Origin: DASSFG01 sp035547915
GTDB taxonomy: Bacteria > Planctomycetota > Planctomycetia > Pirellulales > JAICIG01
Direction: 5' to 3'
Assembly: GCA_035547915.1 (NCBI GenBank)
Contig: DASZTS010000072.1
Span: forward strand, 62,001 to 126,000
DNA length: 64,000 nt
Part shown: positions 13,435 through 22,977 of the stretch, piece after piece
Position numbering within the stretch: the first letter of the stretch is position 1
Layout: the number at the start of each line of letters is the position of its first letter
Position numbers and translations under genes: made by a program
The notes under the pieces: generated by a model
Told to the model about the DNA's origin: nothing
Database searches by the model: none
The model's input: only the letters and a program-made list of their open reading frames with translations

Positions 13435-13740
13435 GTACGAAATAACCAATGCAAATGAAGCGCGAAGATAGTATTCGGATGGGAGATACCAGCGTATTAG
13501 CTCAGATACCGATCGTCAAGAAGTTTGTGTATTAGAAATCCGCATAGTCCCCGTCTTTCATGAAGCCCCCAAAATGGTTAGTTTCGTGCGGCTGGTGAGC
13601 CTTCCTTTGTGGAAAGCCCGGCGGCGCGGTTCTCGACGGTGTAATATGTTGCGACGTGGAGGCCGGATGGTAGGATGAGGCGCGGCTGGCGTTGCCGCCG
13701 GCAGGGTGCCGAGCTGGCGGGCGCTTCGAGGCTGGTCAGT
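13435..13740. promoter_or_regulatory. Divergent intergenic region, LysR-gltBD and membrane gene
   Basis: This 306-bp region has no convincing gene. On the minus strand a TTGACG (13519-13514) and a TACGCT (13496-13491), 17 bases apart, could drive the LysR-gltBD operon with a leader of about 50 nt. On the plus strand TAATAT at 13642-13647 could be the -10 box for the membrane-protein gene. The boxes match consensus only partly. Confidence 0.4.
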
Positions 13741-14604
13741 ATGCCTGACGGGGATAATCCATTCCAATCGCCAGGTCGGCCCGCCGACGTCTCTGCACCG
13801 GTAGGGCCATCCCCCCGTGACGGGTCACGATTGGGTGCCATCCTCGGCCGCGCATTCAACAGCTACTTCCGGCAATGGGGAGAGTGGCCTGTGCCGGTCT
13901 TGCTGTGCGGCCTGATCTCGATCGGCTGCTATCTGGCCTGTCTATTTCCGTTTCTGCTCGCGAAGGGGCCTCTGTCGTGCGCGCTCTTCGCCTGTGCGTT
14001 ACGGAATCTGCGCGGCTGGCCGGTAGACAATTCGTCGCTCGGCCGCGGCTGGCAGGTACTGGGGCCGGCGATGAGCAGCGGCATCTGCCTGTTCCTCCTC
14101 CAGGTCGTCCCAATGATCGTCTTCGGCGTCGTGATTTTCGGCGCGATGGTGATCTTAGGGGTCAGCGTCGGGCCCCCGCAGCCCGGGGCGAGGCCCGACG
14201 ACGCACACGTGCTGACGTTCATGTTCGGCATGATGGCCGTACAGATCGTCCTCGTCAGTTTTCTTGCGATCTGGGGTCTCGTCTTCGTCACGCGAACGAT
14301 GTTCGTCATGCCTCTGGTCGCCGACCGGGGCTGCGGCTTCACGGCCGCCTGGCACGCCAGTTGGGAAGCGACCCGGCAGCGATTCTGGGAGCGATTGCTG
14401 CTGGTCGTGCTGGCGGGCATCCTCGGAGGCGTAGGCGCCTATGTCTGCTACGTCGGCATCATCTTCTCGCTGCCGCTCTACTACATGATCATCGCGGCGG
14501 CCTACGAAGACGAGTTCGGCATCGCCTTCGACGGATGGGCTCCGCCGGACGCCATCGGGCCGGCCCTCGCTGAGTCGCCATTTGCCCCTAGCGCCGTCAG
14601 GTAG
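13741..14604 (+). CDS. Multipass membrane protein, unknown function
   Basis: The 287-aa protein starts at the ATG at 13741. This start gives MPDGDNPFQSPG, an N-terminus of the NPFQSP/NPYQSP kind common in planctomycete membrane proteins, and GAGG lies about 12 bases upstream; the longer frame from 13675 is basic and unlikely. At least four hydrophobic segments are visible, around residues 55-80, 120-145, 165-190 and 235-265. No enzyme motif is present. It resembles the loosely defined membrane proteins annotated as DUF-type or glycerophosphoryl-diester-phosphodiesterase-like membrane domains, but I would not name it. A repeat with a hairpin begins 27 bases after its stop. Confidence 0.75.
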   Translation: MPDGDNPFQSPGRPADVSAPVGPSPRDGSRLGAILGRAFNSYFRQWGEWPVPVLLCGLISIGCYLACLFPFLLAKGPLSCALFACALRNLRGWPVDNSSLGRGWQVLGPAMSSGICLFLLQVVPMIVFGVVIFGAMVILGVSVGPPQPGARPDDAHVLTFMFGMMAVQIVLVSFLAIWGLVFVTRTMFVMPLVADRGCGFTAAWHASWEATRQRFWERLLLVVLAGILGGVGAYVCYVGIIFSLPLYYMIIAAAYEDEFGIAFDGWAPPDAIGPALAESPFAPSAVR

Positions 14605-14630
14605 AGCCATTCTGAGAACCGGCATCGTGT

Positions 14631-14728
14631 GTTAGGGCAACCGACGAAACCGGATCACGCTTTGGAAAATTCGGCGTTTCACGGCCGATCTTCGCCCACG
14701 GTTTTAGGCTTTCAGCTATGTCAGCCGC
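14631..14728 (+). repeat. Interspersed ~100-bp repeat, copy 1
   Basis: The first 59 bases align without gaps to 44372-44430 with about 47 identities counted by eye, including a perfect 19-base block with core GGCGTTTCACGGCCG; similarity resumes at TGTCAGCCGC near the end. The core can form a hairpin (TCGGC/GCCGA). The copy lies just downstream of the membrane-protein gene, where a terminator would be expected. Confidence 0.6.
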
Positions 14729-14830
14729 GCTGAGCGCGCCCGCCGGCCCGCTCTTTCCGCGAGAGGCTTTGGCGTCGGCGCGGCCATTGGATGAGGTCCT
14801 CTGACCGTCGCGGCGGAGCGCGATTCTCTC

Positions 14831-14860
14831 GAACTTTTAACGAAGGCGCCTCCCTATAAT
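14831..14860 (+). promoter_or_regulatory. Sigma70-like promoter of the Gly-rich protein gene
   Basis: A perfect TATAAT lies at 14855-14860, with a weak GAACTT 18 bases upstream. It would give a leader of about 90 nt before the ATG at 14958. Confidence 0.55.
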
Positions 14861-14957
14861 AGAGGTAGCGAGCGGGGGCTTGCTCCATGTCTGTACGAGA
14901 GCCGCGTGCCAGGTGGTTCTCGAATAGACGCAGAAAACTTTGCGGGAGGTCGATGTT

Positions 14958-16478
14958 ATGTTTCACAAATCTTGGATGCGCTGCGGGGGCTTGGCCGCAG
15001 CCCTGCTCGCCGCGGTGATGGTCGGGAACGCAGATGGGCACGGTGGTGGTGGACATGGGGGTGGCGGACACGGCGGTGGCGGGCATGGCGGAGGACACGG
15101 GGGCGGCTTCCATGGAGGCGGGTTTCACGGGGGTGGCTTCCATGGTGGTGGGTATCACGGCGGTGGTTTCGGAGGCGGATACAGGGGCATGGCCGGCGGG
15201 GCCGGAATGTATCACGGCGGCGGGGCGATCCCCCGGATGGGAGGCGCGTACGGCGGTGCCCGCATGGGCAACATGGGCGGTGCTCGTGCCTATGCAGGCG
15301 GTACGGCCGGGCGTGGAATGTCGGGCTATCGGGGCGTCGGCGGACAAGGGAGCTTCGCGTCGCGACATTTCGTGGGCGGCACCGGCGGCTTGGCGGGTGC
15401 CGGCCGAGGAATGGCTGGTGGGATGCATTCGGGCATGGCCGGCCGGACATCGAGCACCTTTCTGAATAGGCACTCACTGACGGGGTTCGGCGGAACGGCG
15501 GGACGCGGCAACATCGGCCTCTCCAGGGGCTTCGCCGGCGGACACAACAACTTCAGCTATAACCGCATCTACAACAATTTCGGCGGCCGCGGATATGGTT
15601 TGGGCTACGGCGGTTTGGGCTACGGTGGCCGATATGGGTACGGTCTCGGTTACGGTGGCTACGGCCTGGGCGGCTACGGCGGTTACGGATTAGGGGGATA
15701 TGGACTCGGCTACGGCTTTCCGTTCCTCGGCTTCGGTTATGGTTTGGGTCTGGGGTACGGCCTCGGCTACGGCGGTTATGGCGGGTACGGGTATGGTGGC
15801 TATGGCGGGTATGGTGGCTATGGCGGGTATGGAGGCTATGGAGGTTACGGCGGTTACGGTTACCCGTATTACGGCTATGGCTATGGCTACCCGAGCTATG
15901 GCTACGGTGGCTATGGCTATGCTTCGCAACCGGTGGCCACGGCCATCGTTCCCGGACAATCGGCGGCGGCCACGCCTTCGTCGGGCGATTATGCGGCGTT
16001 GGGCGAACAGGATTTCAAGGCCGCTCGATACACCGATGCGATTCGCGATTGGCAGCACGCGATGGTCGACGATCCCCAAAACGGCGGCCTGATGATGTTG
16101 TTGGGGCAGGCGTATTTCGCGGCCGGCCGCTTCGACGAGGCGGCGGGCGCCGTACAACAGGCCATGATGTCGTTGCGCCAGAGTCAGTGGGGCACGGTGA
16201 TCGCCAACAACGGCGAACTCTACCGTTCGCCGCAGGACTACACCAACCAGTTGCGTACGCTGGAAGCGGCCCGCAAGGACCACGATTCGCCGGCCGTGCG
16301 GTTCCTGCTCGGTTACCATTACGGCTACCTCGGCTATCCCCAGCAGGCGGTGCGCGAGCTGGACCGGGTGTTGCAGATGAACCCGCAGGACCGGTTGGCG
16401 AAGGATCTGCGCGACCTGTTTTCCGGCAAACCGCCGGTGGCCAAGCCGTCGGCCGTCGTGCCGGGGCCGGCCCTGTAA
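14958..16478 (+). CDS. Exported Gly-rich protein with C-terminal TPR
   Basis: The 506-aa protein starts at the ATG at 14958, which has GGGAGG 8 bases upstream. Residues 1-27 are a signal peptide. A His/Gly region (GGGHGGGGHGG) follows, then a Gly/Met/Arg region, then a Gly-Tyr stretch of roughly 100 residues made of GYGGYG and GLGYG units. From about residue 350 the composition changes to a normal globular domain with TPR-like helix pairs (ALGEQDFKAARYTDAIRDWQ, LMMLLGQAYFAAGRFDEA, AVRFLLGYHYGYLGYPQQAV). Gly-Tyr repeats can phase-separate or form extracellular coats, and the His-rich part could bind metal; both are inferences. No operon partner is evident. Confidence 0.85.
   Translation: MFHKSWMRCGGLAAALLAAVMVGNADGHGGGGHGGGGHGGGGHGGGHGGGFHGGGFHGGGFHGGGYHGGGFGGGYRGMAGGAGMYHGGGAIPRMGGAYGGARMGNMGGARAYAGGTAGRGMSGYRGVGGQGSFASRHFVGGTGGLAGAGRGMAGGMHSGMAGRTSSTFLNRHSLTGFGGTAGRGNIGLSRGFAGGHNNFSYNRIYNNFGGRGYGLGYGGLGYGGRYGYGLGYGGYGLGGYGGYGLGGYGLGYGFPFLGFGYGLGLGYGLGYGGYGGYGYGGYGGYGGYGGYGGYGGYGGYGYPYYGYGYGYPSYGYGGYGYASQPVATAIVPGQSAAATPSSGDYAALGEQDFKAARYTDAIRDWQHAMVDDPQNGGLMMLLGQAYFAAGRFDEAAGAVQQAMMSLRQSQWGTVIANNGELYRSPQDYTNQLRTLEAARKDHDSPAVRFLLGYHYGYLGYPQQAVRELDRVLQMNPQDRLAKDLRDLFSGKPPVAKPSAVVPGPAL
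15589..15935 (+). repeat. Degenerate tandem repeat coding Gly-Tyr
   Basis: Short units such as GGCTATGGC, GGGTATGGT and GGCTACGGC repeat in frame inside the Gly-rich gene. The most regular part is about 15,770-15,870. This is codon-level expansion, not a separate element. Confidence 0.8.
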
Positions 16479-16545
16479 GCCGGCCTTGATTGGACGGGGC
16501 GGCAGGTGTTAGCGTGGGGAGTTTCACCGTAACTCGAGACTCAAC

Positions 16546-18321
16546 ATGCCCCTGATCGTCCAGAAATTCGGCGGCACGAGCGTGGCCGATAGCAAGAAGA
16601 TCTTGGCCGCGGCCCGCAAGGCCATTCGTGCCCAGCAGGAAGGCAACCAGGTGGTGGTCGTCGTCAGCGCGATGGGCCACAACACCGACTTGCTGATCGA
16701 CCTGGCGAAGGAGATTACCGAAACGCCTCCCGCCCGTGAGATGGACATGCTCCTCTCGACGGGCGAGCAGGTGAGCGTGGCGCTGATGGCCATGGCCATC
16801 GAATCGCTCGGTCACCAGGCGATCAGCATGACCGGCGCGCAGATCGGCATCAAGACCGACAGTACGCACACCAAGGCCCGCATCCATTCGATCTCGACCG
16901 ACCGCATGCGCCGCGCCCTCGACAGCGGCAAGATCGTGATCGCCGCCGGGTTCCAAGGGGTCGACGAGGATTGGAACATCACCACGCTGGGCCGCGGCGG
17001 CAGCGACACCACGGCCGTCGCCCTGGCCGCCGTGCTGGGCGCCGACGCCTGCGAGATCTACACCGACGTCGACGGCGTCTATACCACCGACCCGCGCGTG
17101 CTGCCCGAGGCCCGCCGCGTGAAGCAGGTGAGCTACGACGAGATGCTCGAACTGGCCAGCCTGGGTGCGGGGGTGATGCACAGCCGGTCGATCGAATTCG
17201 CCAAGAAATTCTCGGTGCCGATCCACGTGCGGAGCAGCTTCTCCGACATCCCGGGCACGATGATCGTGGCCGATCCCGAGGCGCCGGGCCAGGCGGTGGG
17301 CGGGGCGACGCTCGTGAAGAACGAGGCCCGCGTGTCGATCCTGGGCGTGCCCGACCGGCCGGGCACCAGCCATGCGATCTTTTCGAAGATCGCCGCCAAG
17401 AATATCTCGGTCGACATGATCGTGCAGAACGTCGGCAGCGACGCCCGCGCCGACATCTCCTTCACGGTCCTTCGCGACGACCTGCCCGCCACGTTAAAGG
17501 CCGTGGCCGCGGCGGCCAAGGAACTCGGTGCCGAAGGTTGCACGCACGACGAGAACGTGTCGAAGGCGTCGGTGGTGGGGCTCGGCATGGCTACGCAGAC
17601 GGGCGTGGCCCAGAAGATGTTCCGTGCGCTGGCCGATTCGAAGATCAACATCGCCATGATCTCCACCAGCGAGATCAAGATCTCGGTCCTGGTGGCGCGC
17701 GACGACGGCTTGCCCGCCTTGCGTACCGTGCACGGGGCGTTTCAGCTCGACAAGGAGCCGCCCGGCGCCCACCAGTCGCCGCACGAGGCGCACCGTCATC
17801 GCAACGGCGATGCCACCGACATCGTGGCCCGCTTGCAGGGCATGGAACACCTGACGATCACCGACATCCGGCTCGACGAAACGCAGGGCCGTGTGACGAT
17901 CTCGGGCGTGCCCGACTCGCCGGGCATCGCGGCGTCCGTGTTCGAGCACGTGGCGTCGGCCGGCATCTTCGTCGATATGATCGTGCAGAGCTTCGGGCGC
18001 GGCGGCCGGGCCAATCTCAGCTTCACCGTGCCGCAGGCGTCGTTCGACAAGGCCGTGGCGTCGACCAAGGAAGTGGGGCAGCGGCTGGGGTGCGGCCCGG
18101 TGAGCGGCTCGGCCCGTGTGGCCAAGCTCTCGGTGTCCGGCATCGGCATGCGTAGCCACACGGGCGTGGCGATCCGCATGTTCAAGGCCCTCTCGGAGGC
18201 CGGCATCAACCTGGAGATGATCAACACGAGCGAAGTGCGCGTGAATGTGGTCGTCGACGGGGCCGCCGGCCACGAGGCGCTCAAGCGGCTGCAAAACGCC
18301 TTCGCCGATGTGCAAAGATGA
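16546..18321 (+). CDS. lysC: Aspartate kinase with four ACT domains
   Basis: The 591-aa enzyme phosphorylates aspartate, the first step to lysine, threonine and methionine. The kinase domain (about residues 1-250) shows KFGGTSVAD, STGEQVSVAL, GFQGVDEDW and TTLGRGGSDTTAVALA. Four ACT segments follow, starting near residues 263, 342, 449 and 527, in two similar pairs (ILGVPDRPGTSHAIF/GLGMATQTGVAQKMF and ISGVPDSPGIAASVF/GIGMRSHTGVAIRMF). A His-rich linker separates the pairs. Most bacterial enzymes have one pair and 400-460 residues; a four-ACT form of about 600 residues is known from cyanobacteria. Feedback inhibition by lysine and/or threonine is expected. Confidence 0.96.
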   Translation: MPLIVQKFGGTSVADSKKILAAARKAIRAQQEGNQVVVVVSAMGHNTDLLIDLAKEITETPPAREMDMLLSTGEQVSVALMAMAIESLGHQAISMTGAQIGIKTDSTHTKARIHSISTDRMRRALDSGKIVIAAGFQGVDEDWNITTLGRGGSDTTAVALAAVLGADACEIYTDVDGVYTTDPRVLPEARRVKQVSYDEMLELASLGAGVMHSRSIEFAKKFSVPIHVRSSFSDIPGTMIVADPEAPGQAVGGATLVKNEARVSILGVPDRPGTSHAIFSKIAAKNISVDMIVQNVGSDARADISFTVLRDDLPATLKAVAAAAKELGAEGCTHDENVSKASVVGLGMATQTGVAQKMFRALADSKINIAMISTSEIKISVLVARDDGLPALRTVHGAFQLDKEPPGAHQSPHEAHRHRNGDATDIVARLQGMEHLTITDIRLDETQGRVTISGVPDSPGIAASVFEHVASAGIFVDMIVQSFGRGGRANLSFTVPQASFDKAVASTKEVGQRLGCGPVSGSARVAKLSVSGIGMRSHTGVAIRMFKALSEAGINLEMINTSEVRVNVVVDGAAGHEALKRLQNAFADVQR

Positions 18322-18386
18322 GGCACCGAGGTGAAGTGCAGCCGTCACGGGCTGGACTCTCGCCCGCCGCCCGCAAGAATTGTGAC

Positions 18387-18785
18387 ATGCGATACTTGGT
18401 GACGGCACGCGTGAAGGAGGGGCGGGAGCAGGCCCTGCGTCGGGCGATCGCCGAGCGGACGCTCGGCCGGGGCTCGGTGGCGGGAGACGAATACCTGCGC
18501 AACATGGCCGAGGCGCGTTGGTTTGACGACGGAGCGGTCAAATGGGTGGAAGTCTGCTTCTGCGACGTGCCGCTCGACGAAGAACGGCCCTATTGGGAAG
18601 AATTCTTTGATTTGATGCGCGTGCAGGACGCACACGGCCGCCACCGCTGTCGTGATCTCGACGGCAGCGAGCCCTGGGCCTGCTGCGATTGCGACTGCAC
18701 CGCCCGGCTCGAAGCGCGTCTTTGCAGCACCGGCCGGCCCTTTCCCGAAGTACTCGACGGCGGCGTTCCGACCCAGCCGTCGTAG
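18387..18785 (+). CDS. Small Cys-rich protein, unknown function
   Basis: The 132-aa protein starts at the ATG at 18387 (MRYLVTARVKEGRE). A longer frame from 18318 overlaps the lysC stop as ATGA but adds an uncharacteristic N-terminus. The first 90 residues read like a small alpha/beta fold. The C-terminal third contains CCDCDC plus single Cys residues (VCFCD, RLCS), which suggests metal binding. I do not recognise the family. It lies 65 bp after lysC and may be co-transcribed with it. Confidence 0.65.
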   Translation: MRYLVTARVKEGREQALRRAIAERTLGRGSVAGDEYLRNMAEARWFDDGAVKWVEVCFCDVPLDEERPYWEEFFDLMRVQDAHGRHRCRDLDGSEPWACCDCDCTARLEARLCSTGRPFPEVLDGGVPTQPS

Positions 18786-18905
18786 ATTCCGCATGTTTCG
18801 AGCGCGAGCTTGGCCTTCGCGCAATCGGCACCCGCCGCTACAGTACCCGGCCCGTCATGGCTGGCCACGGGTGGCCGCCGGCGGCCGAGATCCTGGAGTC
18901 GTGCG

Positions 18906-19130
18906 ATGAAGCGTATTTGCACCGCATTGGTTTGCTTGGTGGTCGGTGTGGCGGCCCTCGGCCATTTCTTGGGCTGGTACAAGGTGACCAGCGAAAAGGA
19001 AGGCTCCGTGCTCGACATTCACATCTCGGTGGATGAGGGCAAGATCCACGAAGACGAAGGCAAGGCCGAGCGGCAATTGGAGCGTTACGGCCAGCAATTC
19101 AAAGAGCACGAAATGAACGGCCACCGCTAA
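18906..19130 (+). CDS. Small membrane-anchored or exported protein
   Basis: The 74-aa protein starts MKRICTALVCLVVGVAALGH, a signal peptide or single membrane anchor, followed by about 50 highly charged residues (EGKIHEDEGKAERQLERYG) likely to be helical. The ATG at 18906 gives this clean N-terminus. There is no recognised family. It is convergent with the DUF151 gene. Confidence 0.6.
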   Translation: MKRICTALVCLVVGVAALGHFLGWYKVTSEKEGSVLDIHISVDEGKIHEDEGKAERQLERYGQQFKEHEMNGHR

Positions 19131-19204
19131 CAAGCGTTGGTCGGCTTGCTCCGGTCAACCCGTCTCGTATTCGATCCGCGCCGTCGCGCAAGACCGCGCG
19201 CGAT

Positions 19205-19609
19205 TCAACCGCCCAGCACGTCGTTGAGCACTTCCTCCGAGACGTAGATCGGCAGGGGTGGGTCGCACGTCACCGCCACGGCGATGGCGTCCGACGGCCG
19301 CGCGTCGATCTCGATCAGCTCTCCGTCGTGTTTGATCCGCAACCGCGCGTAATAGGTGTGTTCCTTCAGGTCGCTGATCACGACGCTCTGAAACTCGCCC
19401 CCCAGGTTGTCGGCCACGCTCACCAGCAGGTCGTGCGTCAGCGGACGCGGCGACATGAATCCCTTCACCCGGCGATCGATGCTCGTTGCCTCGAAGATGC
19501 CGATCAGTATCGGAAACGAACGATCGCCGTCAACCTCCTTGAGATAGATGATTTGCTGATCGTTGATTTCACTGATGATGATCCGCGACAACTCCATCTG
19601 CACGGGCAT
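19205..19609 (-). CDS. DUF151 bifunctional nuclease-like protein
   Basis: The 134-aa protein matches the BFN/DUF151 family through most of its length. Typical segments are LKEVDGDRSFPILIGIFEA, RPLTHDLL and IDARPSDAIAVAVTCDPPL. Members from plants have reported DNase/RNase activity; the bacterial role is not settled. A minus-strand TATAAT lies about 40 bases upstream of the ATG. Confidence 0.92.
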   Translation of the reverse strand: MPVQMELSRIIISEINDQQIIYLKEVDGDRSFPILIGIFEATSIDRRVKGFMSPRPLTHDLLVSVADNLGGEFQSVVISDLKEHTYYARLRIKHDGELIEIDARPSDAIAVAVTCDPPLPIYVSEEVLNDVLGG

Positions 19610-19648
19610 GATGCCGACCCTGCGCGTTGTATTCGTTCGTAAAGCCTG

Positions 19649-19654
19649 ATTATA
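19649..19654 (-). promoter_or_regulatory. -10 box of the DUF151 gene
   Basis: A perfect TATAAT on the minus strand gives a leader of about 33 nt. The -35 region is weak. Confidence 0.45.
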
Positions 19655-19708
19655 GGTTGCCGCGCCGGCGAACTGCTAGTGGCGGAAAGGGCGAGCGCCG
19701 ATCGTCGT

Positions 19709-21097
19709 TCAATCCTCGTTCTGTAGCGTGAGCAACAGGTGCTTGACGTCGGTCATGGCGATCGTGTCGCGTTCGATCGCGCGATTCGATGCGATGAAGA
19801 CCGGCCCTTCGGCCGTCTCGCGACCGGCGGCGGGCAAGCGCCCGTGGCTCCCCTTCACGACGCTCGCATCGAGCCCGATCACGTCCATGTAATAACGGAA
19901 GCCGAGCGCCTTGCGCGCCAGTCGCCGCGCCACGCGCAACTTCGGGAAGCGCAACTGCGGATCGACGAGGAGCTCGGCCGGATCGTAGCCCGGCTTGCGA
20001 TGGATGTCGACCGTGCGGGCGTAATCGGGTGCGAGCTGGTCGTCGAGCCAGAAATAATATGTGAACCAGGCGCCGGGCGCGGCCACGGCCACCAGCTCGC
20101 CGGCGCGGGGATGATCGAGGCCATGCTCGGCCTGCCCCTGCCGGTCGAGCACCCTCTCGATCCCCTCCGTTCGCCGCAGCAAGGCCGCGACTTCGGCCCG
20201 GTCGCGCTCGTCACGCACATACGCGTGGGCCACCTGATGATCGGCCACGGCAAACGCCCGCGAGGCGCCGCAATCGAGCGTCTCCCAGCCGAGCGGCTCG
20301 CGGCGGATTTCGAGAAAACCTCCGTCGCGCAACACGCGGTTGATGTGCACCGGCCGGTCCACGGCAGTGATCGCGTATTCGGAGAGAACCACGATCTCGG
20401 AGCCCTGCTGCCGGGCGGCGTCGATGACCTTGCCCGCCTCGGCATCGACGGCCCGCAAGTCGGCGGCGACGCGCGGATCGTCCGGCCCGAACCGCTGCAA
20501 ATCGTAGTCGAGGTGCGGCAGGTAGACGAGCGTGAGCGTCGGCCGGTAATCGGCCATCACGGTCAAGGCGGCGTCGGCGATCCAGCGCGTGCTGCGGATG
20601 TCGGCCGTCGGACCCCAGAAGTGAAACAGGGGAAACGTGCCGAGCCGCTCTTGCAGGCGGTCGCGCAGCTCGGGGGGCTGGCTGTGGCAATCGGGCAACT
20701 TGCGGCCGTCGGCCGGATAGCTGGGCCGAGGCGTGACGGCCCATTCCACGTCGGCGTACATGTTGAACCACCAGAACAGCTTGGCGGTGGTGTAGGCCGC
20801 ATCGCGCTGCCGTCCTGCCTGATAGATCCGTTCGCCCTCGACGAGATGGTTCGATTGCCGCCAGAAGAGCACCTCGGCGAGATCTCGGAAATACCAGCCA
20901 TTGCCCACGACGCCGTGCTCGTGCGGCAAAAGGCCGGTGAGCAGCGTAGCCTGCGCCGAACAGGTGACGGCCGGCAACACCGTGCCCATCGGCCGGGCAA
21001 AGCCCTCCTGTGCCAGGCGCGTGATGTGGGGTGTATGGGGGCCGAGATGGTCGTGCGTCAGGCCGACGACATCGAGGACGACGAGGGGTTTGGTCAT
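19709..21097 (-). CDS. Alkaline-phosphatase-superfamily phosphodiesterase-like
   Basis: The 462-aa protein has the nucleotide pyrophosphatase/phosphodiesterase fold layout. It opens VVLDVVGLTHDHLG (first metal Asp), then has a nucleophile region LPAVTCSAQATLLTG where the Thr should attack phosphate, then HEHGVVGNGW, then a second metal site VYLPHLDYDLQRFG. The usual SDHG metal motif appears as LSEYAI, replacing Asp-His by Glu-Tyr. No signal peptide is visible. Substrate is unknown. It is divergent from pckA across 190 bp that show only the pckA -10 box. Confidence 0.85.
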   Translation of the reverse strand: MTKPLVVLDVVGLTHDHLGPHTPHITRLAQEGFARPMGTVLPAVTCSAQATLLTGLLPHEHGVVGNGWYFRDLAEVLFWRQSNHLVEGERIYQAGRQRDAAYTTAKLFWWFNMYADVEWAVTPRPSYPADGRKLPDCHSQPPELRDRLQERLGTFPLFHFWGPTADIRSTRWIADAALTVMADYRPTLTLVYLPHLDYDLQRFGPDDPRVAADLRAVDAEAGKVIDAARQQGSEIVVLSEYAITAVDRPVHINRVLRDGGFLEIRREPLGWETLDCGASRAFAVADHQVAHAYVRDERDRAEVAALLRRTEGIERVLDRQGQAEHGLDHPRAGELVAVAAPGAWFTYYFWLDDQLAPDYARTVDIHRKPGYDPAELLVDPQLRFPKLRVARRLARKALGFRYYMDVIGLDASVVKGSHGRLPAAGRETAEGPVFIASNRAIERDTIAMTDVKHLLLTLQNED

Positions 21098-21248
21098 GCG
21101 GTCTCACGCGAAGCCCGGCGCAGCGAGCGCGAATCGAATCCTTTGCAGCAAGGCCAGTCTGGGTCAGCGCCGCCGCCGCGTCAATCGACGTGGCAGAACG
21201 AGCTGCCGACGCGCCGATCGTGCCTCCAAGCCAAGCCAGGGTCCCTGT

Positions 21249-21254
21249 TATAAT
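21249..21254 (+). promoter_or_regulatory. -10 box of pckA
   Basis: A perfect TATAAT lies 34 bases before the ATG. No good -35 box is present, which suggests activator control or a weak promoter. Confidence 0.5.
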
Positions 21255-21287
21255 CCGCGAACCAGAACCCAGCGGAACGAGGACTTC

Positions 21288-22877
<1,590 letters not shown>

Positions 22878-22977
22878 CACGAATTTTGCCCAAACGCCGA
22901 ACCCGATGCGGGCCCATGATAGGGCGAGACGCAGAGACGCCTCACTCTGTACAGTAGGCTCTCTTGTGGCAGACTGC

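Larger units (their letters stand above)
14605..14957. other. Intergenic region with repeat copy 1 and a promoter
   Basis: These 353 bp hold copy 1 of the interspersed repeat (14631-14728), then GC-rich sequence with no open frame of interest, then the promoter and about 90-nt leader of the Gly-rich protein gene. I see no other gene. Confidence 0.6.

Noticed and set aside
15769..15870. CRISPR-like appearance of regular repeats
   Set aside because: Units are 9-12 bp, in frame and coding for Gly-Tyr; no spacers or cas genes.
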